Origin: Paenibacillus sp. 19GGS1-52
GTDB taxonomy: Bacteria; Bacillota; Bacilli; Paenibacillales; Paenibacillaceae
DNA: 64,000 nucleotides
Reading direction: 5' to 3'
Assembly (NCBI RefSeq): GCF_022369515.1
Contig: NZ_CP059724.1
Coordinates: 1,860,001 to 1,924,000 of the forward strand
Part shown: in pieces, positions 1 through 9,426 of the stretch
How positions within the stretch are numbered: the first letter of the stretch is position 1
Layout of the letters: each line of letters begins with the position of its first letter
Notes under the pieces: generated by a model
Database searches by the model: none
What the model saw: the letters and a program-made list of their open reading frames with translations, nothing else
Told to the model about the DNA's origin: nothing
Program-made: the position numbers and the translations under genes

Positions 1-118
1 CATAATATGACTCCCATGCTACTTTATCAGCGGTCAGAAGAACCCTCTGAACCTTAGCGTCATGATTCGCGATGGATCAAGTGCTGATTTTGGTTTTGAA
101 GCAAATATAGGTCAGGAT

Positions 119-203
119 TATATGTTTCACACAATAACTTATCCTTCTATTTCTCTGAGATAGACGGGTAGCGTTCATAAAGGGTGGCAAAGCTGTTTCT
201 TTA
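119..203. repeat. Degenerate copy A of an 85-nt hairpin repeat
   Basis: This stretch matches the elements at 45077-45161 and 54117-54203. They share a 5' block TATATGTTTCAC, a middle TTATCCTT-like block with TATTTCTC, and a 3' hairpin ending in a GTTTCTT arm. The inner stem has decayed (GCGTTC against GGGTGGC), so this copy looks old. It lies directly before the palindrome array at 206-394. Confidence 0.6.
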
Positions 204-205
204 TA

Positions 206-394
206 TTTAACGACAATTCATGCCGTTAAATCGTCCGATTCATGCTTAATTCGATAATTAACTGCCATTTATGCTGTTAATTTCCTCTAACAAGAAAATT
301 TTAGTAACGAATTGCTGAATTAGAGGCAGAAATTGCTGTTAATGAGTCTCCAAGAGCTGGATGACATCAATTAGCAGCAGAAAATGATGTTAAT
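206..394. repeat. Palindrome array 1: four 25-nt units, spacing 51/62/51
   Basis: Four related 25-nt imperfect palindromes occupy 206-230, 257-281, 319-343 and 370-394. Each begins with TTTAACG or ATTA and ends with GTTAA plus A or T, and most carry a GCA...TGC inner pair. Centres are at 218, 269, 331 and 382. The spacers (26, 37, 26 nt) share no sequence. The array lies upstream of the addB promoter. Its geometry equals that of the array at 24845-25048, whose unit sequence is different. Confidence 0.7.
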
Positions 395-407
395 TTATTC
401 CTCACAG

Positions 408-563
408 ACTATAGTCTATCTAACAGTGATCTAACTTTTACCTCCTTCCATTCATTTGAAAATAATCCCAAACGTATGTTCTCTCAAATGAGGTTATGGT
501 ATAATTATAGGATGAGCAAGGTGCAGGAATTATTATAATTCTACAGGTGGATTCCACCTGTAG
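408..563 (+). promoter_or_regulatory. addB promoter region and leader hairpin
   Basis: A 12-bp perfect palindrome AGACTATAGTCT lies at 408-419. An extended -10 element (TGG then TATAAT) lies at 497-505 without a clear -35, and a second TATAAT is at 534-539. Positions 541-563 form a perfect 10-bp hairpin, CTACAGGTGG / CCACCTGTAG, with a 3-nt loop, about 40 nt before the addB start. No long T-run follows, so it looks like an mRNA leader structure rather than a plain terminator. Use of the promoter is inferred from motifs only. Confidence 0.45.
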
Positions 564-602
564 TCTCTTTAAATCTCTTCGCCACGGAAGGAGTCTTGCG
601 TT

Positions 603-3600
603 ATGCCGGTAAACTTTTTAATAGGCCGCTCGGGCAGCGGTAAGACAACAAAGATATGGGAGTCGGTATCGGCCTCTTTAGAGGAGGAGCCGCTAGGGAT
701 GCCGATTATTGTGCTCGTTCCGGAGCAGGGCTCTTTTGGTGCGGAGCGGGGACTCTTGAGCGCTGGGAATGCCAAGGGAAGCATCCGAGCCCAGACGCTT
801 AGCTTTTCGCGTCTCGCTTATCGGGTGAAGCAGGAAACTGGCGGCAGCGCAAGCCTGCCTATCAGTGAAGAAGGCAAGAAGATGCTGATCTATAGAATCA
901 TCAACCGCCGCAAAGAGGAGCTGAAGTTATTTGGAGCCTCTGCGGACAGACCAGGTTTTGTAGAGCGGCTTAGCCAATTGCATACGGAAATGAAACGCTG
1001 CTGTCTGGGTGCAGCCGACTTGGACGAGCAATTGTCCAGAATGCGCAACTCGATTGGAAGCAGTCCTATTCTCACAGGCAAGCTAGATGATTTACAACTT
1101 GTATTTAGCGACTTGGAGCAGGAAATGTCACGGCTGTATATTGACGAAGAAGACCGTTTGGCTGAACTGGCAGAGCATATCCCGGAGTCCGCCTATATTC
1201 GTGGAGCCGAGATTTGGGTAGATGGCTTTCATGGTTTTACTCCACAGGAATTTGTTGTGCTGCGCGAATTAATGCTGTGTGCGGCCAAACTGACTGTGTC
1301 GCTTACGCTTGACCGGACTTACCCTCCGGGAGAACAGCCGCATGAGCTGGAGCTCTTTCATCCTGCGGCGGTCACTTATATCAAGCTGCGTGGAATAGCG
1401 GAGGAACTGGGTGTGGAAATATGGGACGAGTTACTAAGCCCGCCTGTTCTTCCACGATTTGCAGCGTCTCCCGTGCTTGCACATTTGGAGCAGGGTTATG
1501 ACCGCCGGACCCGCTGGCACGGAGATGATGCACAAATAACTGAAGCCATCTCCATCGGTGCTGCTGCCTCCCGTAGAGCGGAGGTTGAAGGAGCGTTGCG
1601 TGAAATGATCAGATTGGCGCGGGACGAAGGGGCAAAATACAGTGAAATGGCTGTGTTCATGCGTAATATTGGCGATTATGAGCAGCTGGTGACACCACTT
1701 TTTCAGGATTATGGAATCCCGTTTTTTCTGGATCAAAAAGTAAATGAGCTGCATCATCCGCTCATCGAATTTATTCGCTCTGCGCTGGATGTGGTGCGTC
1801 GCCGCTGGCGTTATGAGGATGTGTTTCGCTGCGTAAAGACCGATCTGCTGCTTCCGCTGGACCATAGTTTGACGCGCGAGGATATGGATGTTCTGGAGAA
1901 CTATGTGCTGGCCTGTGGGATACAGGGATACCGCTGGACCGATGAACGGTCCTGGAGAGGTATACCGAGCCTATCGATGGAGGGTGGCCGAGGGGTGGAT
2001 GAACATCTGCTGCTGACCATGGAACGTTGTCGGGCAGCGATAACGGGTCCGTTGTTCGCTTTTGAGAAACGTGTTAAGAAGAGCCGCAGCGGTCTTGAGC
2101 TGTGTACAGCGGTCTATAGTTTGCTCCAAGAGACAGATGCAGCACACAAGCTGGAAGCTATGAGCGCAAATTCTTTGGAGAAGGGGCAGCCGGAGGCTGC
2201 ACGTGAACATAGTCAGCTATGGAGTGCGGTATTAGATCTGCTGGATCAAATTGTCGAAATGATGGGCAATGAGCGGTTGGAGTTTGACGTGTTCGCTGGT
2301 GTACTTGAGACTGGACTTGCCGAGCTGAAGATGGGGCTAGTTCCACCTGCGCTCGATCAGGTACTCATTGGGAATATGGACCGGACACGCACATCCGGTG
2401 TAAAATATGCTTTTTTGCTGGGATTTAATGAAGGTGTCGTTCCTGCACAGTTTAAGGAGGATGGCATTCTCTCGGAGGGAGAACGTTCTGTGCTGGAGAA
2501 CGCCGGCATGGAACTGGCTCCGGGTTCTTCCCGTAAGCTGCTGGACGAGCGCTTTCTGATTTACAACGCGCTGACAACGGCGAGCAGAAGATTATGGGTC
2601 AGCTATGCGTCAGCTGATGAGGAAGGGAAACCTTTACTGCCTTCCGAGGTTATTCGCCATTTGCATAAAATGTTCCCCTCGGCACAGGAGCACTCACTTG
2701 TTGGCTTCCCACCAGTTGGCCTGAATGCAGAAGCTGGGGATTCCATGCATATGGGTTTTGTGGCTCAGCCGGAGCAGACTTTGCGCATGCTCATTATGCA
2801 ACTGCGGCAGTGGCGTCAAGGAGTAGAAATTCCAGAGCTATGGTGGGATGTGTACAATTGGTTCACAGCGAATGAAGAACGGAAGCCGCAGTTGGAGCGT
2901 TTGCTAGGCTCTTTGTTCTACCGCAACGATGGGATAAAGCTAAAGCGTGGAACCAGTCTCAGGTTATATGGAGGTACAACGCTGCGCGGAAGCGTATCGC
3001 GTATGGAGAAGTTTGTAGGCTGTGCGTTCTCCCATTTTGCTTCATATGGCCTTAGATTAAGGGAGCGGCAGCTGTACAAGCTGCAAGCGCCCGATATTGG
3101 GCAGCTGTTCCATGCTGCGTTAAGCGATATGGCGAAACGCTTGCAGAATGAAGGCCGCGGCTGGGGAAGTATGACACCGGAGGAATGCCGACGCGAGGCC
3201 GGAGAGACAGTGGACCGCCTGTCGCCGATGCTGCAGGGCGAGATTCTAATGAGCTCCAAGCGTTATGGATACATCTCCCGCAAGCTGAAGAATATCGTTG
3301 GGAGAGCTACGGTTATTCTGGGAGAGCATGCGCGGCGGGGCAGCTTTGAGCCGGTTGGGCTCGAGCTTGATTTTGGACCGGGCAAGGATTTGCCTCCTTT
3401 AAGAATAACTTTGCCCAATGGTTGTGTAATGGAGGTAGTGGGACGGATTGACCGAGTGGACATGGCCGAAGGGGCGAATGGTATCCTGCTGCGGGTAATT
3501 GATTATAAATCGAGCCAAAAGGATCTTAAGCTGCATGAAGTGTACTATGGTTTATCGCTGCAAATGCTGACTTATCTCGATGTATTGCTAACCTATTCCG

Positions 3601-4115
3601 AACAATGGCTGGGCCGTCCTGCACTTCCAGCGGGCACGCTTTATTTCCATGTGCATGACCCACTGCTAACGTCACCCAATGGATTGAACCGGGAGCAGGC
3701 AGAGCAGGAATTGCTGAAACGCTTCAAGATGAAAGGGCTGCTGACAGCAGACCGCGAGATTGTCTCGCTGATGGATACCAGTCTGGACAAAGGGTATTCC
3801 TCAATCGTACCGGTCGCGGTGAAGAGCGATGGCAGTTTTTATAGCAGTGCCTCAGTGGCCACTCCGGAGCAGTGGGGACATTTGCTGTCCTCTGTGCGAA
3901 GCACGATTTCAGACATTGGAACCCGTATTACAGAGGGAGATGTAGAGATTCAGCCCTACCGTATTCAACAGGAGACGGCTTGTACCTTTTGCTCTTACCG
4001 GCCGGTATGCCAGTTCGATGAAGCGGTGGAAGGCAATGATTATAACAACCTTGGCAAGCCGGGCAAGGATATCATTTGGGACCTGCTGTCCCGCAAAGGA
4101 GGAGCTACGCTGTGA
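603..4115 (+). CDS. addB: AddB, helicase-nuclease subunit B
   Basis: AddB is one subunit of the AddAB helicase-nuclease, which resects double-strand breaks up to a Chi-like site and prepares 3' ends for RecA. The 1170-residue length is normal for the family. A Walker A motif (GRSGSGKT) lies at residues 8-15. The C-terminal nuclease motif is around D967-Y968-K969. Four cysteines, C807 and C1127/C1130/C1136 (C-x2-C-x5-C), match the AddB iron-sulfur staple that holds the nuclease domain. The ATG at 603 has a GGAAGGAG site 9-10 nt upstream. The gene ends inside the start of addA (GTGA overlap), indicating translational coupling. It is the first gene of an apparent addB-addA-sbcD-sbcC operon. Confidence 0.96.
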   Translation: MPVNFLIGRSGSGKTTKIWESVSASLEEEPLGMPIIVLVPEQGSFGAERGLLSAGNAKGSIRAQTLSFSRLAYRVKQETGGSASLPISEEGKKMLIYRIINRRKEELKLFGASADRPGFVERLSQLHTEMKRCCLGAADLDEQLSRMRNSIGSSPILTGKLDDLQLVFSDLEQEMSRLYIDEEDRLAELAEHIPESAYIRGAEIWVDGFHGFTPQEFVVLRELMLCAAKLTVSLTLDRTYPPGEQPHELELFHPAAVTYIKLRGIAEELGVEIWDELLSPPVLPRFAASPVLAHLEQGYDRRTRWHGDDAQITEAISIGAAASRRAEVEGALREMIRLARDEGAKYSEMAVFMRNIGDYEQLVTPLFQDYGIPFFLDQKVNELHHPLIEFIRSALDVVRRRWRYEDVFRCVKTDLLLPLDHSLTREDMDVLENYVLACGIQGYRWTDERSWRGIPSLSMEGGRGVDEHLLLTMERCRAAITGPLFAFEKRVKKSRSGLELCTAVYSLLQETDAAHKLEAMSANSLEKGQPEAAREHSQLWSAVLDLLDQIVEMMGNERLEFDVFAGVLETGLAELKMGLVPPALDQVLIGNMDRTRTSGVKYAFLLGFNEGVVPAQFKEDGILSEGERSVLENAGMELAPGSSRKLLDERFLIYNALTTASRRLWVSYASADEEGKPLLPSEVIRHLHKMFPSAQEHSLVGFPPVGLNAEAGDSMHMGFVAQPEQTLRMLIMQLRQWRQGVEIPELWWDVYNWFTANEERKPQLERLLGSLFYRNDGIKLKRGTSLRLYGGTTLRGSVSRMEKFVGCAFSHFASYGLRLRERQLYKLQAPDIGQLFHAALSDMAKRLQNEGRGWGSMTPEECRREAGETVDRLSPMLQGEILMSSKRYGYISRKLKNIVGRATVILGEHARRGSFEPVGLELDFGPGKDLPPLRITLPNGCVMEVVGRIDRVDMAEGANGILLRVIDYKSSQKDLKLHEVYYGLSLQMLTYLDVLLTYSEQWLGRPALPAGTLYFHVHDPLLTSPNGLNREQAEQELLKRFKMKGLLTADREIVSLMDTSLDKGYSSIVPVAVKSDGSFYSSASVATPEQWGHLLSSVRSTISDIGTRITEGDVEIQPYRIQQETACTFCSYRPVCQFDEAVEGNDYNNLGKPGKDIIWDLLSRKGGATL

Positions 4116-7100
4116 GCATGAAGGCTGAAATAGAAGTGAAACCGGAAGGCAGCATCTGGAGTGATGACCAATGGCGCGCCATCGCCGAGAGCGGCGATGA
4201 TATCTTAGTAGCGGCGGCAGCAGGCTCCGGCAAGACAGCGGTGCTGGTGGAGCGGATTATCCGCAAAATCAGCAAGGAAGAGAATGGATTTAGTGTGGAT
4301 AGGCTGCTCGTTGCCACCTTTACCAAAGCTGCCGCAGCCGAAATGCGCCAGCGGATTCGAGAAGCGCTGGACCGCGCACTGGAAGACAATGGTGAGAATG
4401 ACCATTTGCGCCGTCAGCTTGCCCTGCTGGGCAAGGCATCTATTACGACACTGCATTCCTTCTGTATGGAAGTGATTCGTCGGTATTATCAACTTATCCC
4501 GATTGACCCCGGTTTTCGTATCTTAAATGAGCATGAGGCCGAAATGATGCGGCAGGAGCTGCTGGAGGAACTGCTGGAAGAGAAGTATGGTGCAGTGAGT
4601 GAGGATGGTGAAGATACCGTCTTTGTTAGGCTAGCCGATTGGTTCAGCGGAGAGCGCAGCGATGATGCGGTGCATGCGCTGATACAGCGGCTGCATGATT
4701 TCGCTCGCAGCCACCCCTGGCCAGCGCAGTGGTTGCGCGATACTGCCGCTGATTTCTCGCTGCCGGATACGGACAGTCTAAGCCAGACACCATGGGTGCA
4801 GAGTATTCTGGAGGAAGCGAAGCTAACACTGGCGGGTGCAATAAGTCAGCTAACGCAGGGTCAGGCAATTGCCTTGCAGCCGGGAGGACCAGCCCCTTAT
4901 GCCGACAATTTGGCTGCTGATTTGGTGATGGTTAGTGAGCTAATAGATGCTGTAAATCAGCGGCCTTGGGCAGAGCTGTATGATATTTTTATGGAGGTAT
5001 CTTTCGGGAAGCTCAAAGCCTGTAAGAAAGACTCCACCGATCCCGGACTTCAGGAAGCCGTTAAAGAGCTGCGTGACAGTGTCAAGAAGAGTATATTGGA
5101 GCTTCAGAAGGCGTTATTTGGCCGTCCTGCAGCTGTGTTTCTGGCTGAATTGCACGAAGCAGCTCCGCTAATGGATGAGCTGGCTGAGACGGTAATCGAA
5201 TTTGGCGAACGTTATCGAATAGAGAAATCCGGCCGTGGATTGGTCGATTTCAGCGATCTGGAGCACTATTGCCTGCAAATTTTACGGCATCCAGATTCTT
5301 TACCAGGGTGCTCGTTACCTTCCGATGCAGCCATGGAGTACCGTGCCCAGTTCGACGAGGTGCTGCTGGATGAATATCAGGATACGAACAGTGTGCAGGA
5401 GGAAATCGTGCGGCTGATTTCCCGGGAAGCACCTGGCAACCGCTTTATGGTTGGAGATATGAAACAGAGTATTTACCGTTTTCGATTGGCGGAGCCGGGA
5501 CTATTTCTGGATAAATACCGTAGCTTCAGCACCAAGGGTGCCAATGTTAGCGGCTCTGATAGTGAGTCTTCAACAGGATCGGTAATTGATCTGGCCCGTA
5601 ATTTCCGCAGCCGTCGTGAAGTCGTTAATGCCGTGAATATGATTTTCCGGCAGATTATGAACGAGACAGTGGCTGAAATAAGTTATGACGAGCGCGCAGA
5701 GCTGGTGTATGGAGCTAATTTCCCAGGGACTGAAGAGCAGAGCCCAGATACTTATTTTGCGCCGGAGCTGTTGTTGATTGATCGTGGCAAGAACGCAACG
5801 GGTAAGGCTGAAGAAGCCTCGGAGGATAGCGAGGATGCACCGCAAGAGAGCGAAGTCATCGAAAGTGAGACGGCTCAGCTTGAAGCGCGGGCGATCGCTC
5901 GGCGTATTTCACAGATGACCGGTATGACCGGCGGTTCACCGCTGCTCATTTATGATAAAGGCCTCAAGATCATGCGTCCCGTCATTTATGGTGACATCGT
6001 GATTTTGCTCCGTTCGGCCAGAATATGGACGCCTCTGATGATCGAGGAGCTACGGCTGGAAGGTATACCTGCCTATGGTGACCAGAACAAAGGATATTTT
6101 CAGGCTACAGAAGTAGAAATCGCCCTCTCCCTGCTAAAAGTAGTAGATAATCCCCAGCAGGATATCCCGCTGGCAGGAGTGCTGCGCTCGCCTGTTGTTG
6201 GTCTAAGCGAAGAGGAATTGGCTACGGTGCGGTTATGCAGCCAAGGCTCTTTCTATGAAGCTTTGCAAGCAGCAGTACGAGAGCAGAAGCTGGCTGCCAG
6301 GGCTGAAGACAGCGAGGTTGCGGCTACGGCCGAAAGCGTGTTTGAGGCAGCAGTCACTATAGAAGAGGATAGTACTCCTAACTTAAGTGAAATCACCGCA
6401 GCTTATGAAGAGGAGAAGGCGAGCGGAGCTCTACCGACTATCGCTCCTAAGCTGCGCCGGAAGCTTCAATACTTTCTGGACCAACTGGAAAGCTGGAGAA
6501 ATGCGGCTCGGCAGGGCAGCCTGAGTGGCCTGATCTGGCGTATTTACGGAGAGAGTGGCTATCTGGAGTGGGTCGGAGGTCTGCCTGGAGGTTTTCAGCG
6601 CCAGAATAACCTCAAAGCCTTGTATGATCGGGCTGTACAATATGAGAATGATACCTCGGCCCGCGGCTTATTCCGCTTTCTGGTGTTTATTAGCCGACTT
6701 CGCGAGAATGGCGGCGACCTTGGGGTTGCTAGCGGGAGTGATGAAGAAGGCAACGGCGTTAGAATTATGACCATTCATAAATCCAAAGGTCTGGAGTTTC
6801 CGGTTGTTTTTCTGGCCGGCATGTCCAAGCCCTTTAACCGGCAGGATCTGTATTCGCCGTTTCTGATGCATAAGGAGCTGGGTTTCGGCCCCCGTTTTGT
6901 GGAACGGGATACAAGAGTGAGCTATCCGACTCTGCCCTTTCTCGCTATTAACCGCCGCTCGAAACTTGAATTGCTGGCAGAGGAAATGCGTGTGCTGTAT
7001 GTAGGGCTGACCCGTCCTAGAGACAAAATGATTCTGGTGGGAACAGTTCGTGATTTACCTCGCAAAATCGCTGGCTGGAGTGCGGTTCAGAGTCGGGAAG

Positions 7101-8200
7101 AACTGCTGCTGCCTGACCATTTACTGGCTCGTGGGCGTTGTTATCTAGACTGGGTTGGACCCGCACTGATCCGTCATCCCGGAGCAACCATCCTGCGCAA
7201 GCTGGCTGGTTCAGAAGGAGCAGTCTCTACGGTGCTGCATACTGATATTTCCAATTGGAGCATCAGTGTGCTGGACGCTGCCGAGCTTAGCACCGGTGCT
7301 TTCCTTGCCAAGGAGGGCAGCGGAAAGGATGAAGAGCGCCAGCTAGTGCTTCATGCCTTGCAAAGAGGGAACGCAGTGCCCTCTGGAGGAACCGAAACAA
7401 GCCGCGAAGTGACCCGAAAGCTGAATTGGCGCTATCCTTACGCAGCCGCCGCGGGTATTCCGGCCAAGACCTCAGTAACGGAGCTGAAGGCCTTGTTATC
7501 TATGCAAGAGCAACCTTCCTATGATCTCTTGGAGGAAGGGGAGTTTGCTGCTCAGAGAATCGGAGGGCGTAGCGTTACCAATGCCGATAGTCTTCATCTG
7601 CGACGCCCTAAATTTATGGAGAAGCGCAATTTAACCTCTGCGGAGCGTGGAACTGCGTACCATACCGTTATGCAGCATATTCCGCTCGAAGGATCGGTTG
7701 ATCACGCTGTTGTCGAGGAAACACTGGCACGTCTTGAGCGGGTAGCGATTGTGACCGCTGAGCAGGCCGAGGCAGTGGTTCTAGAGCAAGTCGAGAGTTT
7801 TTATAATAGTGAGCTTGGACAAAGATTGCTGACTTCTACCTGGAAGAGAAGAGAGCTCCCATTCAGTTATATGGTTCCAGCTAGTGAAGCCTACCAAGGC
7901 TTAAGCTTTCTGGATGAAGCCGTCTCCAGAATCTCTCCGGCACCAGAAAATGATGCCGAAGTTGAAGCTGTATTGATCCAAGGGGTTATTGATTGTCTAT
8001 TCCGTGAGGGAGATCGGCTAATCTTGCTAGACTATAAGACTGATAGTGTGCTGGAGCATCCGGGCGCGTTAGAGGATCTCAAGGATAAATACCGTTTTCA
8101 GCTGGAGCTGTACGGCAAGGCGTTAAATGATATTCTGGGAGAACCGGTCAGCGAGCTGTGGCTGTACTTTTTTGACGGTGGACATGCTGTAAGCTTATAA
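4112..8200 (+). CDS. addA: AddA, helicase-nuclease subunit A
   Basis: AddA is the UvrD-like superfamily 1A helicase plus RecB-type nuclease subunit of AddAB. Walker A (AGSGKT) is at residues 37-42, followed by the SF1 motif VATFTKAAAAEMRQR. The Walker B-like LLDEYQDTN, GDMKQSIYRFR and a late TIHKSKGLEFPVV motif follow. The C-terminal nuclease motif LLDYKTD is at about 1305-1311 (D1307, K1309). The GTG at 4112 overlaps the addB stop and sits about 9 nt after AGGAGG. An ATG two codons later is an alternative. Starting at GTG gives 1362 residues, slightly longer than Bacillus AddA, with acidic low-complexity inserts near residues 570-595 and 730-770. Confidence 0.96.
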   Translation: MSMKAEIEVKPEGSIWSDDQWRAIAESGDDILVAAAAGSGKTAVLVERIIRKISKEENGFSVDRLLVATFTKAAAAEMRQRIREALDRALEDNGENDHLRRQLALLGKASITTLHSFCMEVIRRYYQLIPIDPGFRILNEHEAEMMRQELLEELLEEKYGAVSEDGEDTVFVRLADWFSGERSDDAVHALIQRLHDFARSHPWPAQWLRDTAADFSLPDTDSLSQTPWVQSILEEAKLTLAGAISQLTQGQAIALQPGGPAPYADNLAADLVMVSELIDAVNQRPWAELYDIFMEVSFGKLKACKKDSTDPGLQEAVKELRDSVKKSILELQKALFGRPAAVFLAELHEAAPLMDELAETVIEFGERYRIEKSGRGLVDFSDLEHYCLQILRHPDSLPGCSLPSDAAMEYRAQFDEVLLDEYQDTNSVQEEIVRLISREAPGNRFMVGDMKQSIYRFRLAEPGLFLDKYRSFSTKGANVSGSDSESSTGSVIDLARNFRSRREVVNAVNMIFRQIMNETVAEISYDERAELVYGANFPGTEEQSPDTYFAPELLLIDRGKNATGKAEEASEDSEDAPQESEVIESETAQLEARAIARRISQMTGMTGGSPLLIYDKGLKIMRPVIYGDIVILLRSARIWTPLMIEELRLEGIPAYGDQNKGYFQATEVEIALSLLKVVDNPQQDIPLAGVLRSPVVGLSEEELATVRLCSQGSFYEALQAAVREQKLAARAEDSEVAATAESVFEAAVTIEEDSTPNLSEITAAYEEEKASGALPTIAPKLRRKLQYFLDQLESWRNAARQGSLSGLIWRIYGESGYLEWVGGLPGGFQRQNNLKALYDRAVQYENDTSARGLFRFLVFISRLRENGGDLGVASGSDEEGNGVRIMTIHKSKGLEFPVVFLAGMSKPFNRQDLYSPFLMHKELGFGPRFVERDTRVSYPTLPFLAINRRSKLELLAEEMRVLYVGLTRPRDKMILVGTVRDLPRKIAGWSAVQSREELLLPDHLLARGRCYLDWVGPALIRHPGATILRKLAGSEGAVSTVLHTDISNWSISVLDAAELSTGAFLAKEGSGKDEERQLVLHALQRGNAVPSGGTETSREVTRKLNWRYPYAAAAGIPAKTSVTELKALLSMQEQPSYDLLEEGEFAAQRIGGRSVTNADSLHLRRPKFMEKRNLTSAERGTAYHTVMQHIPLEGSVDHAVVEETLARLERVAIVTAEQAEAVVLEQVESFYNSELGQRLLTSTWKRRELPFSYMVPASEAYQGLSFLDEAVSRISPAPENDAEVEAVLIQGVIDCLFREGDRLILLDYKTDSVLEHPGALEDLKDKYRFQLELYGKALNDILGEPVSELWLYFFDGGHAVSL

Positions 8201-8243
8201 ATATTATTCATTGCCGCATAAAGTGCGGAGAAAGAGGCGGAAG

Positions 8244-9425
8244 ATGCGGATATTGCATACGGGAGACTGGCACCTCGGCCGGACGCTGGAGGGAAGAAGC
8301 CGGCAGAAGGAACAGGAGCAGTTCATCGATGAACTGGTGGAGATTGCCGATGCCCATAAGGTGGATCTCATTTTAATGGCGGGAGACGTCTATGATTCGG
8401 TGAATCCTCCGGCGGCAGCGGAGCAATTATTCTACGATGCCGCTGCGCGATTGACAGCAAACGGTCGGCCACTCGTTGTGATATCGGGAAACCATGACCA
8501 GCCCGAGCGCGTAGCCTCCGTATCTCCACTTGTTCTGCGGCAAGGGATTACATTGGTGGGTCTGCCTACCTCGGAACCCGTGACCATTCAGGTTGTGCGC
8601 ACAGGTGAAATCGCCAAAATTGCTGCCCTTCCTTATCCTTCTGAGGCTCGGCTCGGGGAATTGCTGGCTGGTGATAGTGGTGAGGATGAGCTGCGTCTCG
8701 CATACAGCGCACGTGTAGGCAAGCTTATGAAGCTGTTGGGAAGGGAATTTACTCCACAGACTGTGAATCTAGCCATGAGTCACATTTATGTGCTTGGCGG
8801 TGTAGAAAGTGATTCAGAGCGACCGATTCAGGTAGGCGGGGCCTACACAGTAGATCCTTCCGCCCTGTCTTGTGGGGCGCAGTACACTGCGCTTGGGCAT
8901 TTGCATCGCGCCCAACGCGTGAAGGGTGAGGGAATGATTCGCTATAGTGGTTCACCGCTGGCCTATAGCTTCTCGGAAGCGGGGCAAGCCAAGTCGGTCA
9001 CGCTTATTGATGCTGTTCCGGGCGCAGAGCCCACCTTTGAAGAAATCTATCTTCGCTGCGGCCGTCCGCTGGTCAGATGGAATTCCACTGGCGGAATAGA
9101 TGAGGTTTACCGCTGGCTGGATGAAGGAAGAGATGCTTCCGCTTTTATTGATTTGGAAATCCGCCTCAGTGAAGCGCTGTCGATGAGTGATATTCAGCGG
9201 CTGCGCAAATCACGGGAAGGCATTATACATATTCGACCGATTTATCCGCAGATGGAACAAGAGCTGGAGCAAATCTCCCGCTCGCGCATGCCCGTACAGG
9301 AATTGTTCCGTAAATTCTATCAGCGCCAGACGGGTGGGGCAGAGCCAGAGGATAGCTTGATTGAGCTGTTTCTGGAGCTGACACAGGAAGAACGGCATCA
9401 GCCGGAGGAAGGGGAGGAGAACTAA
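8244..9425 (+). CDS. sbcD: SbcD nuclease (Mre11 family)
   Basis: SbcD is the metallophosphoesterase subunit of the SbcCD complex, which cleaves DNA hairpins and protein-blocked ends. Family motifs are visible in order: HTGDWHLG near the start (D8, H10), AGDVYDS, SGNHDQPERV and GHLHRAQ, which coordinate two Mn ions. I place the start at ATG 8244 (393 residues), because the protein then begins MRILHTGDWHLG as is typical; a TTG at 8211 would add 11 basic residues. The ribosome site before ATG (AGGCGGAAG) is only moderate. It is 43 nt after addA and one base before sbcC, so it is part of the same operon. Confidence 0.94.
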   Translation: MRILHTGDWHLGRTLEGRSRQKEQEQFIDELVEIADAHKVDLILMAGDVYDSVNPPAAAEQLFYDAAARLTANGRPLVVISGNHDQPERVASVSPLVLRQGITLVGLPTSEPVTIQVVRTGEIAKIAALPYPSEARLGELLAGDSGEDELRLAYSARVGKLMKLLGREFTPQTVNLAMSHIYVLGGVESDSERPIQVGGAYTVDPSALSCGAQYTALGHLHRAQRVKGEGMIRYSGSPLAYSFSEAGQAKSVTLIDAVPGAEPTFEEIYLRCGRPLVRWNSTGGIDEVYRWLDEGRDASAFIDLEIRLSEALSMSDIQRLRKSREGIIHIRPIYPQMEQELEQISRSRMPVQELFRKFYQRQTGGAEPEDSLIELFLELTQEERHQPEEGEEN

Positions 9426-9426
9426 G

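Noticed and set aside
1434..1865. 143-codon frame antisense to addB
   Set aside because: It is a shadow of addB with no ribosome site or family features.
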